Source of the DNA: Algoriphagus litoralis
GTDB lineage: Bacteria > Bacteroidota > Bacteroidia > Cytophagales > Cyclobacteriaceae
NCBI RefSeq assembly: GCF_003259255.1
Contig: NZ_QGOL01000002.1
Location: 62,001 to 126,000, forward strand
Length of the DNA: 64,000 nt
Direction of reading: 5' to 3'
Part shown: positions 34,526-42,882 of the stretch, piece by piece
Position numbering within the stretch: the first letter of the stretch is position 1
Layout: each line of letters begins with the position of its first letter
The notes under the pieces: model-generated
Told to the model about the DNA's origin: nothing
The model's database searches: none
The model's input: the letters and a program-made list of their open reading frames with translations, nothing else
Translations under genes and position numbers: made by a program

Positions 34526-35644
34526 TCACTTCGAACCAATCCACTCCAAGACCTTTTCCTTTGGCAAAGCCTCCACTTTTCTTCCATCTTTTCCTTGCAT
34601 AGTTTCTGCCGCAAAGAGTGAATTGACAATCGCCTCTTCTGTGGCTTCGATTACAGCAAGGAAAAGAGCAGTCATGTCGTCATTTCCAAGGTATTCAGCT
34701 TTTAAAAGTGATTGTGAAGGACTTGAATGTGGTACTCGCAAGTCTTCGGCAGTAGAGAAAGCAATCACATAATCTCCCGAGCCATTGGAGGCGATGCCTC
34801 CAGTTTTGGCCAAGCCCATCATGGCCCGCTGGGCCATTCGTTCGAGATTCCGCTCCAAAACTGGCGCATCGGTCGCAATCACAATCATGCAGCTTCCATC
34901 GGATTTTTCAAGTGCATCCTTGAAGGGATATTTTTCAAGTTTTTCACCTACTGGTACACCGGCGATTTGCAGATTTCCTCCAAAGTTGGTCTGAACCAAC
35001 ACGCCAACGGTATATCCTCTCAAACTTTCCGGGAGCTTTCGAGAGGAAGTTCCGATTCCTCCTTTCCAACCAAAGCACACCGTGCCCGTTCCGGCTCCTA
35101 CATTTCCTTCTTCTACCTGACTTCCCTTGGCCTTTTCGATAGCTTGGATTACTTCATCAGAAGTGATATGCATTCCACGAATGTCATTGAGATACCCATC
35201 ATTGGTTTCTCCTACGACCGCATTGACCGATTGGACTTGTTCATTGCCGGGCTGCGCCAAAGCGTATTTCACCACTCCCTCAATCCCCGCTGCTACACTC
35301 AAGGTATTGGTAAGAATGATAGGAGATTCCAGCGTGCCTAGGTCTTGGACTTGCGTGACACCAGCAAGCTTGCCAAAGCCATTGCCGACAAAAATCGCAG
35401 CAGGTACCTTCTCCTGAAAAAGATTTCCGCCATGCGGCAATATGGCAGTGACTCCTGTTCGGATGCTTTCTCCTTCGATCTTGGTGAAATGTCCAACCTT
35501 CAATCCTCCTACATCGGTGATCGCGTTGAGAGGCCCAGTAGGAAGGATTCCGAATGGAACCCCCAATTCTCGAGGTCGGGATTGTCCGTATATTTCTTGC
35601 GTCATAGAAGAGAGGATGAGATAGATGAAAATCAGGTAACGCAT
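34526..35644 (-). CDS. P1-family peptidase (DmpA-like, family S58), exported
   Basis: 372 aa. Signal peptide MRYLIFIYLILSSMTQEIYG. The DmpA fold motifs are visible: LNAITDVGGLKVGH, TGVTAILPHGGN, GVVGETNDGYLNDI-like VVGETNDGYLNDI, and GNVGAGTGTVCFGWKGGIGT. The SDGSCMIVIATDAPVLERN segment contains the Gly-Ser autocleavage point expected to create the two chains and free the catalytic Ser. Members act as aminopeptidases, some on D-amino acids or beta-peptides; the substrate here is unknown. The signal peptide suggests a periplasmic location. Confidence 0.88.
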   Translation of the reverse strand: MRYLIFIYLILSSMTQEIYGQSRPRELGVPFGILPTGPLNAITDVGGLKVGHFTKIEGESIRTGVTAILPHGGNLFQEKVPAAIFVGNGFGKLAGVTQVQDLGTLESPIILTNTLSVAAGIEGVVKYALAQPGNEQVQSVNAVVGETNDGYLNDIRGMHITSDEVIQAIEKAKGSQVEEGNVGAGTGTVCFGWKGGIGTSSRKLPESLRGYTVGVLVQTNFGGNLQIAGVPVGEKLEKYPFKDALEKSDGSCMIVIATDAPVLERNLERMAQRAMMGLAKTGGIASNGSGDYVIAFSTAEDLRVPHSSPSQSLLKAEYLGNDDMTALFLAVIEATEEAIVNSLFAAETMQGKDGRKVEALPKEKVLEWIGSK

Positions 35645-35681
35645 TAGGAGGAAAGTTTTGGACTAATTTCTCAATTTTCCA

Positions 35682-35699
35682 TCCCGATGATTATCGGGA
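35682..35699. repeat. Perfect 7-bp palindromic hairpin in a divergent spacer
   Basis: TCCCGAT-GATT-ATCGGGA, between the divergent P1 peptidase and nth genes. There is no T-run, so it is more likely a small dispersed palindrome or an operator-like site than a terminator. Confidence 0.4.
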
Positions 35700-35751
35700 C
35701 AATATTTCAATTATACCTATCTTAACGCCCCTTTCCAACTAGAACCTATTC

Positions 35752-36420
35752 ATGCTCAAAAAACAGCGATACGAGGCATTCATCACTCATTTCTCTACCA
35801 ATATGCCCATTGCGGAAACGGAACTACAGTATGAGAATCCATTTCAGCTATTGGTAGCGGTTGTACTGTCTGCACAGTGCACAGACAAGCGAGTGAATAT
35901 TGTCACCCAGGAGCTTTTTAAGCATTTTCCCACAGCGGCACACCTAGCGGCCACACACTTTGATGAGCTTTTTCCCTACATCCGCTCCATTTCCTACCCA
36001 AACAATAAAACCAAACACCTGATCGGACTGGGCAAAATGCTGATCGAAGACTTTGGAGGAGAAGTACCCTCAACTGTAGAGGAACTTGTCAAGCTTCCTG
36101 GCGTGGGGCGTAAAACCGCAAATGTCATCACCTCAGTGGTCTGGAATCAGCCCAACATGGCTGTGGATACGCACGTTTTTCGGGTTTCCCGTAGACTTGG
36201 ATTGGTCCCCTTGACTGCCAAGACTCCCTTGGAAGTCGAAAAACAACTGATCAAACACATTCCCAAACAGCACATTCACATCGCCCATCATTGGCTTATC
36301 CTACATGGTCGATACGTTTGCCTAGCAAGAAAACCAAAATGTGAGGAATGCACGCTCACGCATTTTTGCAAGTATTTTGAAAAAAATCAACTCAAACCAA
36401 GCAAGGAAGGGGAAAACTAA
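35752..36420 (+). CDS. nth: Endonuclease III (DNA glycosylase/AP lyase)
   Basis: 222 aa, normal length. The helix-hairpin-helix has the catalytic Lys (KLPGVGRKTANVI), the catalytic Asp lies in MAVDTHVFRVSRRLG, and the C-terminal [4Fe-4S] loop has the exact C-x6-C-x2-C-x5-C spacing (CLARKPKCEECTLTHFC). It removes oxidised pyrimidines from DNA. The stop is 2 nt before the asnB ATG, so it may be co-transcribed with asnB. Confidence 0.96.
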   Translation: MLKKQRYEAFITHFSTNMPIAETELQYENPFQLLVAVVLSAQCTDKRVNIVTQELFKHFPTAAHLAATHFDELFPYIRSISYPNNKTKHLIGLGKMLIEDFGGEVPSTVEELVKLPGVGRKTANVITSVVWNQPNMAVDTHVFRVSRRLGLVPLTAKTPLEVEKQLIKHIPKQHIHIAHHWLILHGRYVCLARKPKCEECTLTHFCKYFEKNQLKPSKEGEN

Positions 36421-36422
36421 CA

Positions 36423-38198
36423 ATGTGTGGAATTCACCTCATCTGGGGAAAAGGAGCGAGTAAAGATTCTATCCAACGACTAGTGACCAGTTCGCAGCAT
36501 CGGGGTCCGGATCAGGAGGCGATTTATTCGCCTTGGACGGGGCTTTGGGTGGGTGTCAATCGCCTTCAGATTTTACATCCGGGACCTGATGCAGACCAGC
36601 CTTTTTGGTCAGAGGATGGCAAAAGTCTGCTGCTATTCAACGGGGAAATTTACAACTTTCTGGAGTTGCGAAGCCTGCTCTCCAAAATGGGGATCGACTT
36701 TATTACCCAGTCCGATACCGAGGTTTTGCTTCATTACCTCCGCATTTTTGGAGCTAAGGGTCTGGAAAAGCTCAATGGCATGTTTGCCTTGATTTACATT
36801 GACCTGATCAATAAGTCCGTTCTCGTCGGTCGGGATAGAAACGGCGAAAAACCACTCTACTATGCCCAGAGTCCTGATAGTCTGATCATTTCTTCGGAGA
36901 TCAGAGGGATAGCTGGGGCACGGGCACACTTGCCTGACTGGGCTCAGGTGGAGCATTACTTTTATTTTCGGGCACCATCTCCGGGCAAAACTTTCCATCG
37001 GGGCATCAGCGCTTGGAAACCCGGCCGATATAGCACCATTTTTCGGCACGATACCTTCAGATGGGATACCCTACCCGCTCCAGAACATCCCGAAGAAGCA
37101 ATCTCGCAGGAGCTTTTTGGTAAAACACTGGAAAATGTGGTCCTTAATCAGTTTCATGCGGATGTACCCGTGGGGCTTTTGCTCAGTGGTGGTACAGACA
37201 GCAGCTTACTTTACAGTCTTTGGTACAAAAAGACGGGAACTCCCCTACCTACTTATACCATTCAGGTAGAAAAAAAGTACCGGTCAAAATACGCCGATGG
37301 AAATCATTCTATCCGCTTTGCGAAGCAAATCCCAACAGCACACCAGCTGATCGAAATCGACCAAAAAATCTTCCTGGAAAATTGGGATGAATACCTTCAA
37401 AGCGTCGACCTTCCCATTGGAGATTCAGCCGGCTTTTTGACATGGATGATTGGAAAAAAAGCCAAATCCGAAGTCAAAGTACTCATCTCCGGTGCAGGAG
37501 CAGATGAGCTTTGGGGTGGATACCAGCGCCACGCTGCATTTGAAAGATATTTGGACCAGCAGGCTTTTTGGAGCAAATGGGCTGAGTTTTTGGAGAAATT
37601 CCCCTTTGGATATCATTGGAAAAAATTCATGTCGGGAATTCGTCCAGACCCCAACCAAACCTTTCTGAACTTTTCTGCTCTGCAAAACCCACCCCTCGAA
37701 CTCATCGGAGACTACGAACGGATATTCAATTCCAAGCTTCCCGAGTACAAGCGGATGCTTGATTTTGATCGGCAATGTTACCTAGTCCAGGATGTGCTCA
37801 AAGTTCACGACAACGCACTCATGGCGCATGGGATCGAAGGCCGGGCGCCCTATCTAGATTTGTCCATGGTAAAACTTTGGCAGCAAGTGAATGACCCTGA
37901 AATGCTGTCTGGGAAGCCTTGGATTAAACATATCCTGCGAGAAAATGACCTAGGCTGGGTAGCAGATCGACGAAAATTCGGTTTTGGCCTGCCTCTGAAA
38001 GAATGGCTGAGTGAAGGTGGCGAAGTTTCAAAAAGAATCTTTCATACGCTTAGGGTTTTTGACCAGAGTCATGGCCAAAACTTTTCTGCTCCAGTCAGAC
38101 AACTCCTTCAAAATCCGGAATCGGGTGCAAAAACTCAATTCTTGACGGTATACAACCTGTTCCTTTTGGCAGAATGGGCGAAATTGCAGCGACTATGA
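36423..38198 (+). CDS. asnB: Asparagine synthase (glutamine-hydrolysing)
   Basis: 591 aa. The N-terminal Ntn glutaminase domain starts with the catalytic Cys2 (MCGIHLIWG) and has HRGPDQEA, LLFNGEIYNF and SDTEVLLHYL. The C-terminal synthetase domain contains the PP-loop LLLSGGTDSSLLYSL and LISGAGADELWGGYQRH. It transfers glutamine ammonia to aspartate or, in polysaccharide loci, to sugar carboxylates. Its stop overlaps the start of a GT4 glycosyltransferase (ATGA), which suggests a role in glycan modification rather than asparagine supply; this is inference. Confidence 0.92.
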   Translation: MCGIHLIWGKGASKDSIQRLVTSSQHRGPDQEAIYSPWTGLWVGVNRLQILHPGPDADQPFWSEDGKSLLLFNGEIYNFLELRSLLSKMGIDFITQSDTEVLLHYLRIFGAKGLEKLNGMFALIYIDLINKSVLVGRDRNGEKPLYYAQSPDSLIISSEIRGIAGARAHLPDWAQVEHYFYFRAPSPGKTFHRGISAWKPGRYSTIFRHDTFRWDTLPAPEHPEEAISQELFGKTLENVVLNQFHADVPVGLLLSGGTDSSLLYSLWYKKTGTPLPTYTIQVEKKYRSKYADGNHSIRFAKQIPTAHQLIEIDQKIFLENWDEYLQSVDLPIGDSAGFLTWMIGKKAKSEVKVLISGAGADELWGGYQRHAAFERYLDQQAFWSKWAEFLEKFPFGYHWKKFMSGIRPDPNQTFLNFSALQNPPLELIGDYERIFNSKLPEYKRMLDFDRQCYLVQDVLKVHDNALMAHGIEGRAPYLDLSMVKLWQQVNDPEMLSGKPWIKHILRENDLGWVADRRKFGFGLPLKEWLSEGGEVSKRIFHTLRVFDQSHGQNFSAPVRQLLQNPESGAKTQFLTVYNLFLLAEWAKLQRL

Positions 38199-39415
38199 GG
38201 TTGATCTATATCCATCAATATTTTCGAACACCCGATCAAGGCGGGGCAGTACGATCCTATCACTTGGCCAAAGGATTAGTTGATGCTGGGATTGGGGTGG
38301 AACTAATCACTGCACACGACGAAGCCCATTACGACCAACGCTGGATTGACGGGATTCGAGTCCACTATTTGCCGGTAAGCTACAATCAGAAATTCGGCTT
38401 TTTGAAGCGTATTTTGGCTTTTTGGCTCTTTGTAATCAAAGCAGAAAACTTGATCAAAAAGCTTCCCAGACCAGATTTGCTCTACATTACCTCCACTCCG
38501 CTCACCACTGGCTGGATTGGACTTTGGGCGAAGAAAAGGTTGGCTTTGCCCTATATTTTTGAAGTGCGGGACCTTTGGCCGGAAGCTCCCATTCAAGTAG
38601 GAGCAATTCGAAACCCTATGGCGAAGTCCTTGCTTTATAGATTTGAAAAGCGTGTGTATGACCAAGCTCTGAGTTTGGTGGCTCTTTCTCCTGGGATTGC
38701 AGCACATTTGAAAGCCACCAGTCCATTCCGGGAGGTCGCTTTGATCCCGAATTTCGCAGACTTGGACACTTTTTTTCCAAAAGAAAAAAATCTAAACCTG
38801 AGAAAATCACTACCCTTTTCCGATGGGTTGACCATTGCTTACACCGGTGCACTCGGCCAAGTCAATGCCGTAGAGGAGCTGCTGGATTTGGCTGAAATGG
38901 CCCAAAATCATAGAAAAAACTGGAATTTCTTGATCATGGGAGAGGGGAGCCGTAGTGAAAACTTGTGGGAAATCTCCCAGTCAAAGGGTCTTGCCAATGT
39001 CCGGTTCTTTCCCTTTGGTTCGAAAGAAAAAGTGAATGAAATCTTGAGTTTAGCCGATTTTGCCTGGATTTCTTTTGCTCATTTGCCCGTGTTGAAGACT
39101 AACAGCCCAAATAAGTTTTTTGATGCTTTGGCTGCTGGAAAGGCAATTTTGGTCAATCATAAAGGCTGGGTATATGACCTGATGAAAGCCCATCATCTTG
39201 GGATTTCTTGCCTTCCGGGCAAAATGAATTCTGCTTTTGCGAAGCTGGAAAAACTAGCCGAAAATCCAGCAGAAATGAATCGAATGGGCCGAAACGCCAG
39301 AAAATTGGCCGAGACCTATTTTTCAAAAGAGATTGCGATTGATCGGCTTCTCCACGTAATCAAGCCTCAACCACAATCTACTCAGGCCGACGAGGTCGGT
39401 ATCCGGACTGCCTGA
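38195..39415 (+). CDS. Glycosyltransferase family 4 (WbuB-like)
   Basis: 406 aa from ATG 38195, which overlaps the asnB stop (ATGA); a frame opening at 38174 adds only seven unsupported residues. N-terminal GT-B domain IYIHQYFRTPDQGGAVRSYH and FEVRDLWPEAPI are features of the WbuB/L-fucosamine-transferase-like group. The C-terminal donor domain has IAYTGALGQVNAVEELL, LIMGEGSR and an E/D-rich stretch NSPNKFFDALAAGKAIL. It is likely cytoplasmic and acts on a lipid-linked glycan. Its last 38 nt overlap the 3' end of gldB on the opposite strand. Confidence 0.88.
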   Translation: MRLIYIHQYFRTPDQGGAVRSYHLAKGLVDAGIGVELITAHDEAHYDQRWIDGIRVHYLPVSYNQKFGFLKRILAFWLFVIKAENLIKKLPRPDLLYITSTPLTTGWIGLWAKKRLALPYIFEVRDLWPEAPIQVGAIRNPMAKSLLYRFEKRVYDQALSLVALSPGIAAHLKATSPFREVALIPNFADLDTFFPKEKNLNLRKSLPFSDGLTIAYTGALGQVNAVEELLDLAEMAQNHRKNWNFLIMGEGSRSENLWEISQSKGLANVRFFPFGSKEKVNEILSLADFAWISFAHLPVLKTNSPNKFFDALAAGKAILVNHKGWVYDLMKAHHLGISCLPGKMNSAFAKLEKLAENPAEMNRMGRNARKLAETYFSKEIAIDRLLHVIKPQPQSTQADEVGIRTA

Positions 39416-40394
39416 AAATCTTCTCAACATCAGACTCCATCATCAATACCGGCAAATCGAGATCCTGATTGAATCGGTAATCGTCCACAATATTCCATCC
39501 CAGCCAGCGACCCAATCTTCCGGGAGCTTTAGTGGAGATGGCATCTGTGAATGGAGCCTCCCCGATGTATTTTCGGATCTCAAAGGGGTTGGTTTCGTAG
39601 AGTAATTCATTTTCCACGAAATGCGCCCAGATGTACTCTTCATTGTCAAAGCACTCGGCAATTTCATCCGGAGTGTAGCCGATGATGTACTGATCCGAGG
39701 TGCATGGCATGATGGCCTTGACGAAATGATACGCTTTGCCGTAGTAGATCATCTCCGAAAGAAGCGTATTGTCCGCCGGATTGGTGATGTTGTATTTGGA
39801 AGATATCGCAAGGACAATCATCGGTACGAGGTACTCCTTTTCATAGCGGACTGCCATGTATCGGGCAATATCAGGCTGGAAGGTATGGTCTGCAGGTAGG
39901 AAGTAATCCAAACCTATCACGATCATTTCATCGGACACGATTAGGTCGGAGTTGAATCCTGAGACAAAGGTGTAGACTTTGGGGACCTGAAAGTCGGGGA
40001 AATAGTATTTGACTGCTTTGAAGGCAGTTTCGAGCTCCTTTTCAAGAGTGGTAATATCCGCAAATTCTAGGTTGACCGAATCATACAAAACCCGCAAGGC
40101 GGAATCCTGATGAACTTCAACAAGACTAGCGGCCAAGGATTCAGGGGATTCATAGAGTGATTCTTGCAAGAAATTTGATGCAAAATCAGGATACTTATCC
40201 AACAGAAACAGGTAATCCGCTGTAGTCTTAGCCCCAAAGAATTCATCTTCCAGACGGGTGATTTTTACCTCGAGATCCAGATCCAAAATGTCAGAATCGA
40301 GTGCACATGCATCTGGGTCCGATTTGCACGAGTAAAAGAATACCAGCACCGAAGTCAATGCCAAAAACAGGGATTTTTTAAGAAGTTGGTTCAT
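39378..40394 (-). CDS. gldB: Gliding motility lipoprotein GldB
   Basis: 338 aa from ATG 40394 (MNQLLKKSLF), giving a type II signal with lipobox VFFYSCKSD; the open frame to 40463 adds residues before the signal and is not supported. The protein matches GldB: LEVKITRLEDEFFG near the start, FPDFQVPKVYTFVSGFNSD, GLDYFLPADHTF and ENELLYETNPFEIRKYIGEAP. GldB is needed for gliding and type IX secretion-linked motility in Flavobacterium and also occurs in non-gliding Bacteroidota. A -7 box lies 21 nt upstream. The other gld genes are not in the window. Confidence 0.92.
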   Translation of the reverse strand: MNQLLKKSLFLALTSVLVFFYSCKSDPDACALDSDILDLDLEVKITRLEDEFFGAKTTADYLFLLDKYPDFASNFLQESLYESPESLAASLVEVHQDSALRVLYDSVNLEFADITTLEKELETAFKAVKYYFPDFQVPKVYTFVSGFNSDLIVSDEMIVIGLDYFLPADHTFQPDIARYMAVRYEKEYLVPMIVLAISSKYNITNPADNTLLSEMIYYGKAYHFVKAIMPCTSDQYIIGYTPDEIAECFDNEEYIWAHFVENELLYETNPFEIRKYIGEAPFTDAISTKAPGRLGRWLGWNIVDDYRFNQDLDLPVLMMESDVEKIFRQSGYRPRRPE

Positions 40395-40414
40395 GGGTTG
40401 AGCGCTATTCGATC

Positions 40415-40422
40415 CAAAGGTA
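40415..40422 (-). promoter_or_regulatory. -7 box of gldB
   Basis: On the minus strand TACCTTTG fits TAnnTTTG, 21 nt before the ATG at 40394; no convincing -33 TTG at the usual distance. Confidence 0.4.
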
Positions 40423-40615
40423 TAGAATTCCCGATAAAAGGGATTTTGATAGATTTTGTCCACACAATGTGGGGTTTTTAAACAGTCACCTGGAAATGAA
40501 CGAACAAAAGCCTACTATTCATTCAAAAATAAGTTGAAAATCTAATCTACCATAACTGGTCGTTGATTGACTAATTGTGCCATTTTGTCCCTGAAAATTC
40601 TTTTCTTCCCAAATT

Positions 40616-40623
40616 TAATTTTG
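40616..40623 (+). promoter_or_regulatory. -7 box of the fasciclin lipoprotein gene
   Basis: TAATTTTG fits TAnnTTTG; leader of about 88 nt to the ATG at 40712. The nearest upstream TTG (40585-40587) is 28 nt away, longer than usual. Confidence 0.3.
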
Positions 40624-40711
40624 ATCGTCTCGATTTTTTAAAAGTCACCAAATTCCCTTGCGCGGTTATTGATAAAATTTTTTCCAACAAATCAACTAAC
40701 CCGTTTAACAT

Positions 40712-41671
40712 ATGAAAAACATGAAAAAATGGCATTCCGGCTATGTGGCCATGATTGCCGCATCAGTTTCTCTGATAGGATTCAGTGCGTGTCAGGATGA
40801 CGAAGGCCCGATGATTCCCGAGCAAAATGTGGTCGAGCTTGCTGCTGAGGATCCCGACTTCAACACGCTTTCCACTGCAATTGAAGAGGCAGATTTGGTG
40901 ACTACACTTTCCAGTGATGGTCCATTTACCGTTTTTGCTCCGACAGATGCTGCGTTCGGAAGCTTCCTGATCGACAATGACCTCACTGCTGAGGAGTTAC
41001 TGGCAAGTTCCTCTTTAAGTGATATTCTCACCTATCATGTAGTCTCCGGTACTCGACTTTCCACAGACCTAGAGTCAGGTGCAGTGAGTTCTTTGGAAGG
41101 AACAAATTTTTACATCAGTGAGGATCCCACAGGTAACTTTTGGATCAATGGATCTGCACAAGTCACTGAAGCTGATATCCGTGCTAGCAATGGGGTGATC
41201 CATCAGCTTGACGGAGTAATTGTAAATCCAAGCCAAACTATAGCCGAAATCGCCGTAGAAGCTTCCGAGGCGACCAATCCAGAGTTTACTCAATTGGTCG
41301 CTGCGTTGAACAGAGTAGACTTGGTGGAAGAGGTAAATGGTGGTTCTTCAGATAATCTGACCGTTTTTGCACCTACAGATGCTGCCTTTGAGCAATTGTA
41401 TGAGGATTTGGGAGTTTCAGGTTTGGAGGAGATTTCAGATGAGAATTTGACTTCCATACTGCTGTATCATGTCGTACCTGCCAGAGCTTTTTCACAAGAT
41501 CTCAGACAGGATGCTAGCCTACCTACGCTGCTAGAGGGTGAAAATCTAACCGTGGACCTGGCAAATCTTCAGATCAACGAAAGTGGATTAATTTCAAATT
41601 CACTGAATATTCATGGGATAAATGGTGTGATTCATGCCATTGACCGCGTATTGATTCCTAGTGGATTGTAA
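40712..41671 (+). CDS. Lipoprotein with two fasciclin (FAS1) domains
   Basis: 319 aa. Lipobox LIGFSACQDD at residues 21-30, then two FAS1 domains of about 135 aa each. The H1 motifs are GPFTVFAPTDAAFGSFL and NLTVFAPTDAAFEQLY, and the H2 motifs are LTYHVVSGT and LLYHVVPARAF. FAS1 domains usually mediate cell-surface adhesion or binding to polysaccharides and proteins. It is probably surface- or periplasm-exposed. It is followed by a strong terminator, so it is monocistronic. Confidence 0.93.
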   Translation: MKNMKKWHSGYVAMIAASVSLIGFSACQDDEGPMIPEQNVVELAAEDPDFNTLSTAIEEADLVTTLSSDGPFTVFAPTDAAFGSFLIDNDLTAEELLASSSLSDILTYHVVSGTRLSTDLESGAVSSLEGTNFYISEDPTGNFWINGSAQVTEADIRASNGVIHQLDGVIVNPSQTIAEIAVEASEATNPEFTQLVAALNRVDLVEEVNGGSSDNLTVFAPTDAAFEQLYEDLGVSGLEEISDENLTSILLYHVVPARAFSQDLRQDASLPTLLEGENLTVDLANLQINESGLISNSLNIHGINGVIHAIDRVLIPSGL

Positions 41672-41686
41672 GTAAATCCTGCATTA

Positions 41687-41723
41687 AAAAAGCCGCTTGC
41701 TACCAAAGACAAGCGGCTTTTTT
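41687..41723 (+). terminator. Rho-independent terminator after the fasciclin gene
   Basis: Perfect 13-bp stem AAAAAGCCGCTTG/CAAGCGGCTTTTT with a 10-nt loop and a trailing T-run. Confidence 0.88.
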
Positions 41724-41758
41724 GTGCTCAATTACTCAGGATTGGTTTACTTTAGGAC

Positions 41759-42763
41759 GTGCAAAACAAGTGGATCACAGGACTGGCTTTTTTTAGATAT
41801 CTGACTTTTCGGAAAGTTCTGAATTTACTTAAGCTCTGGTCCTCATTTCAAGTGAGTCAAATGCTTCAGAAACCCATCCTATGGGGATTGCCAACCACGC
41901 TCAGCATCGAGCCTACGACCAGTTGCAACCTTCGCTGTCCAGAGTGCCCATCTGGTTTGCGTTCTTTTTCCAGACCCACCGGCATGTTGCAGGAGAAACT
42001 TTTTGAGCAGGTCATTGATCAGGTCAAAGGCCACCTTTCCTGGCTTCATCTGTACTTTCAGGGCGAACCGTTTTTGAATCCTAGATTTTTGGAAATGGTA
42101 CACTATGCGGATTCTAAGGGTATTTTCACCTCCACCTCCACCAACGCTCATTATCTTGGAGAAAAACAGGTGAAGGAAATTTTCAAGAGTGGCCTGAAGC
42201 AATTGATCGTCTCGATGGATGGAATCACGCAGGAAGTCTATGAAGCTTACAGAATAGGTGGGAATTTGGAAAAAGTACAGCAGGGACTTCAGCTCCTGAT
42301 CGCTGAGCGGAAAAAAGCAGGACTACAGTTCCCCAGGATCGTACTTCAATTCTTGGTCACAGGACAAAATGAACATCAGATTCCGGCTCTGAAAACATGG
42401 GCAAAGGAACTGGAAGTAGATGAACTCCAGCTCAAGACCACTCAAATTTATGATTTCGAAAATGGATCGGATCTGATTCCAAAAGACTTGGGATACTCCA
42501 GATATGTACCTGTCGGAAATGGAAAATGGAAGCTGAAAAACCGGTTGGAAAACAAATGCTGGAGAATGTGGGAAGGCGCGGTAGTCACTTGGGATGGCAG
42601 AGTCGTTCCCTGCTGCTTTGATAAAGACGCCAAACATGTGATGGGTGAGCTAAAAAACGAATCCTTGAGCGGGATTTGGAATTCCCTTCCTTATTTGACT
42701 TTCAGAAAGCAGCTGCTCTCTGACCGAACCCAGATTGAGATTTGCAGGAATTGTACAGAGTAA
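41759..42763 (+). CDS. Radical SAM/SPASM domain protein
   Basis: 334 aa, GTG start at 41759. The radical SAM cluster motif is TTSCNLRCPECPSG (C-x3-C-x2-C) and HLYFQGEPFLNP follows. The C-terminal SPASM region has CWRMWEGAVVTWDGRVVPCC and RNCTE, giving extra cluster cysteines. Family members modify peptides or sugars; the Bacteroidota forms near glycan loci are often annotated only as radical SAM. It lies immediately upstream of the polysaccharide locus on the same strand, 119 nt before the export gene. Substrate unknown. Confidence 0.88.
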   Translation: MQNKWITGLAFFRYLTFRKVLNLLKLWSSFQVSQMLQKPILWGLPTTLSIEPTTSCNLRCPECPSGLRSFSRPTGMLQEKLFEQVIDQVKGHLSWLHLYFQGEPFLNPRFLEMVHYADSKGIFTSTSTNAHYLGEKQVKEIFKSGLKQLIVSMDGITQEVYEAYRIGGNLEKVQQGLQLLIAERKKAGLQFPRIVLQFLVTGQNEHQIPALKTWAKELEVDELQLKTTQIYDFENGSDLIPKDLGYSRYVPVGNGKWKLKNRLENKCWRMWEGAVVTWDGRVVPCCFDKDAKHVMGELKNESLSGIWNSLPYLTFRKQLLSDRTQIEICRNCTE

Positions 42764-42801
42764 TCCTCTTCCTGTACAGCCTCAAGCCCAGTTTTTGGAC
42801 C

Positions 42802-42809
42802 TATATTTG
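42802..42809 (+). promoter_or_regulatory. -7 box at the head of the polysaccharide locus
   Basis: TATATTTG fits TAnnTTTG, 73 nt before the ATG at 42883. A separate promoter for the export gene and those downstream is plausible. Confidence 0.35.
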
Positions 42810-42882
42810 GTAGAATTAAGAAATTGATGGATTTTTAGATCCAATATTTCCACGATAGCCACCCGGAACAGTCTTTTACATC

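Larger units (their letters stand above)
40395..40711. other. 317-bp divergent intergenic region, gldB / fasciclin gene
   Basis: AT-rich spacer with no gene that I can support. It holds a gldB -7 box at 40415-40422 and a candidate -7 box for the fasciclin gene at 40616-40623. Otherwise I see no repeat or RNA signature. Confidence 0.5.

Noticed and set aside
34727..35341. 204-aa open frame opposite the P1 peptidase gene
   Set aside because: It is antisense to a well-supported gene with all DmpA motifs; the peptide has no known pattern.
38174..38198. Upstream start of the glycosyltransferase at 38174
   Set aside because: The extra seven residues are not conserved, and the ATG at 38195 gives the usual ATGA coupling with asnB and the normal GT4 N-terminus.
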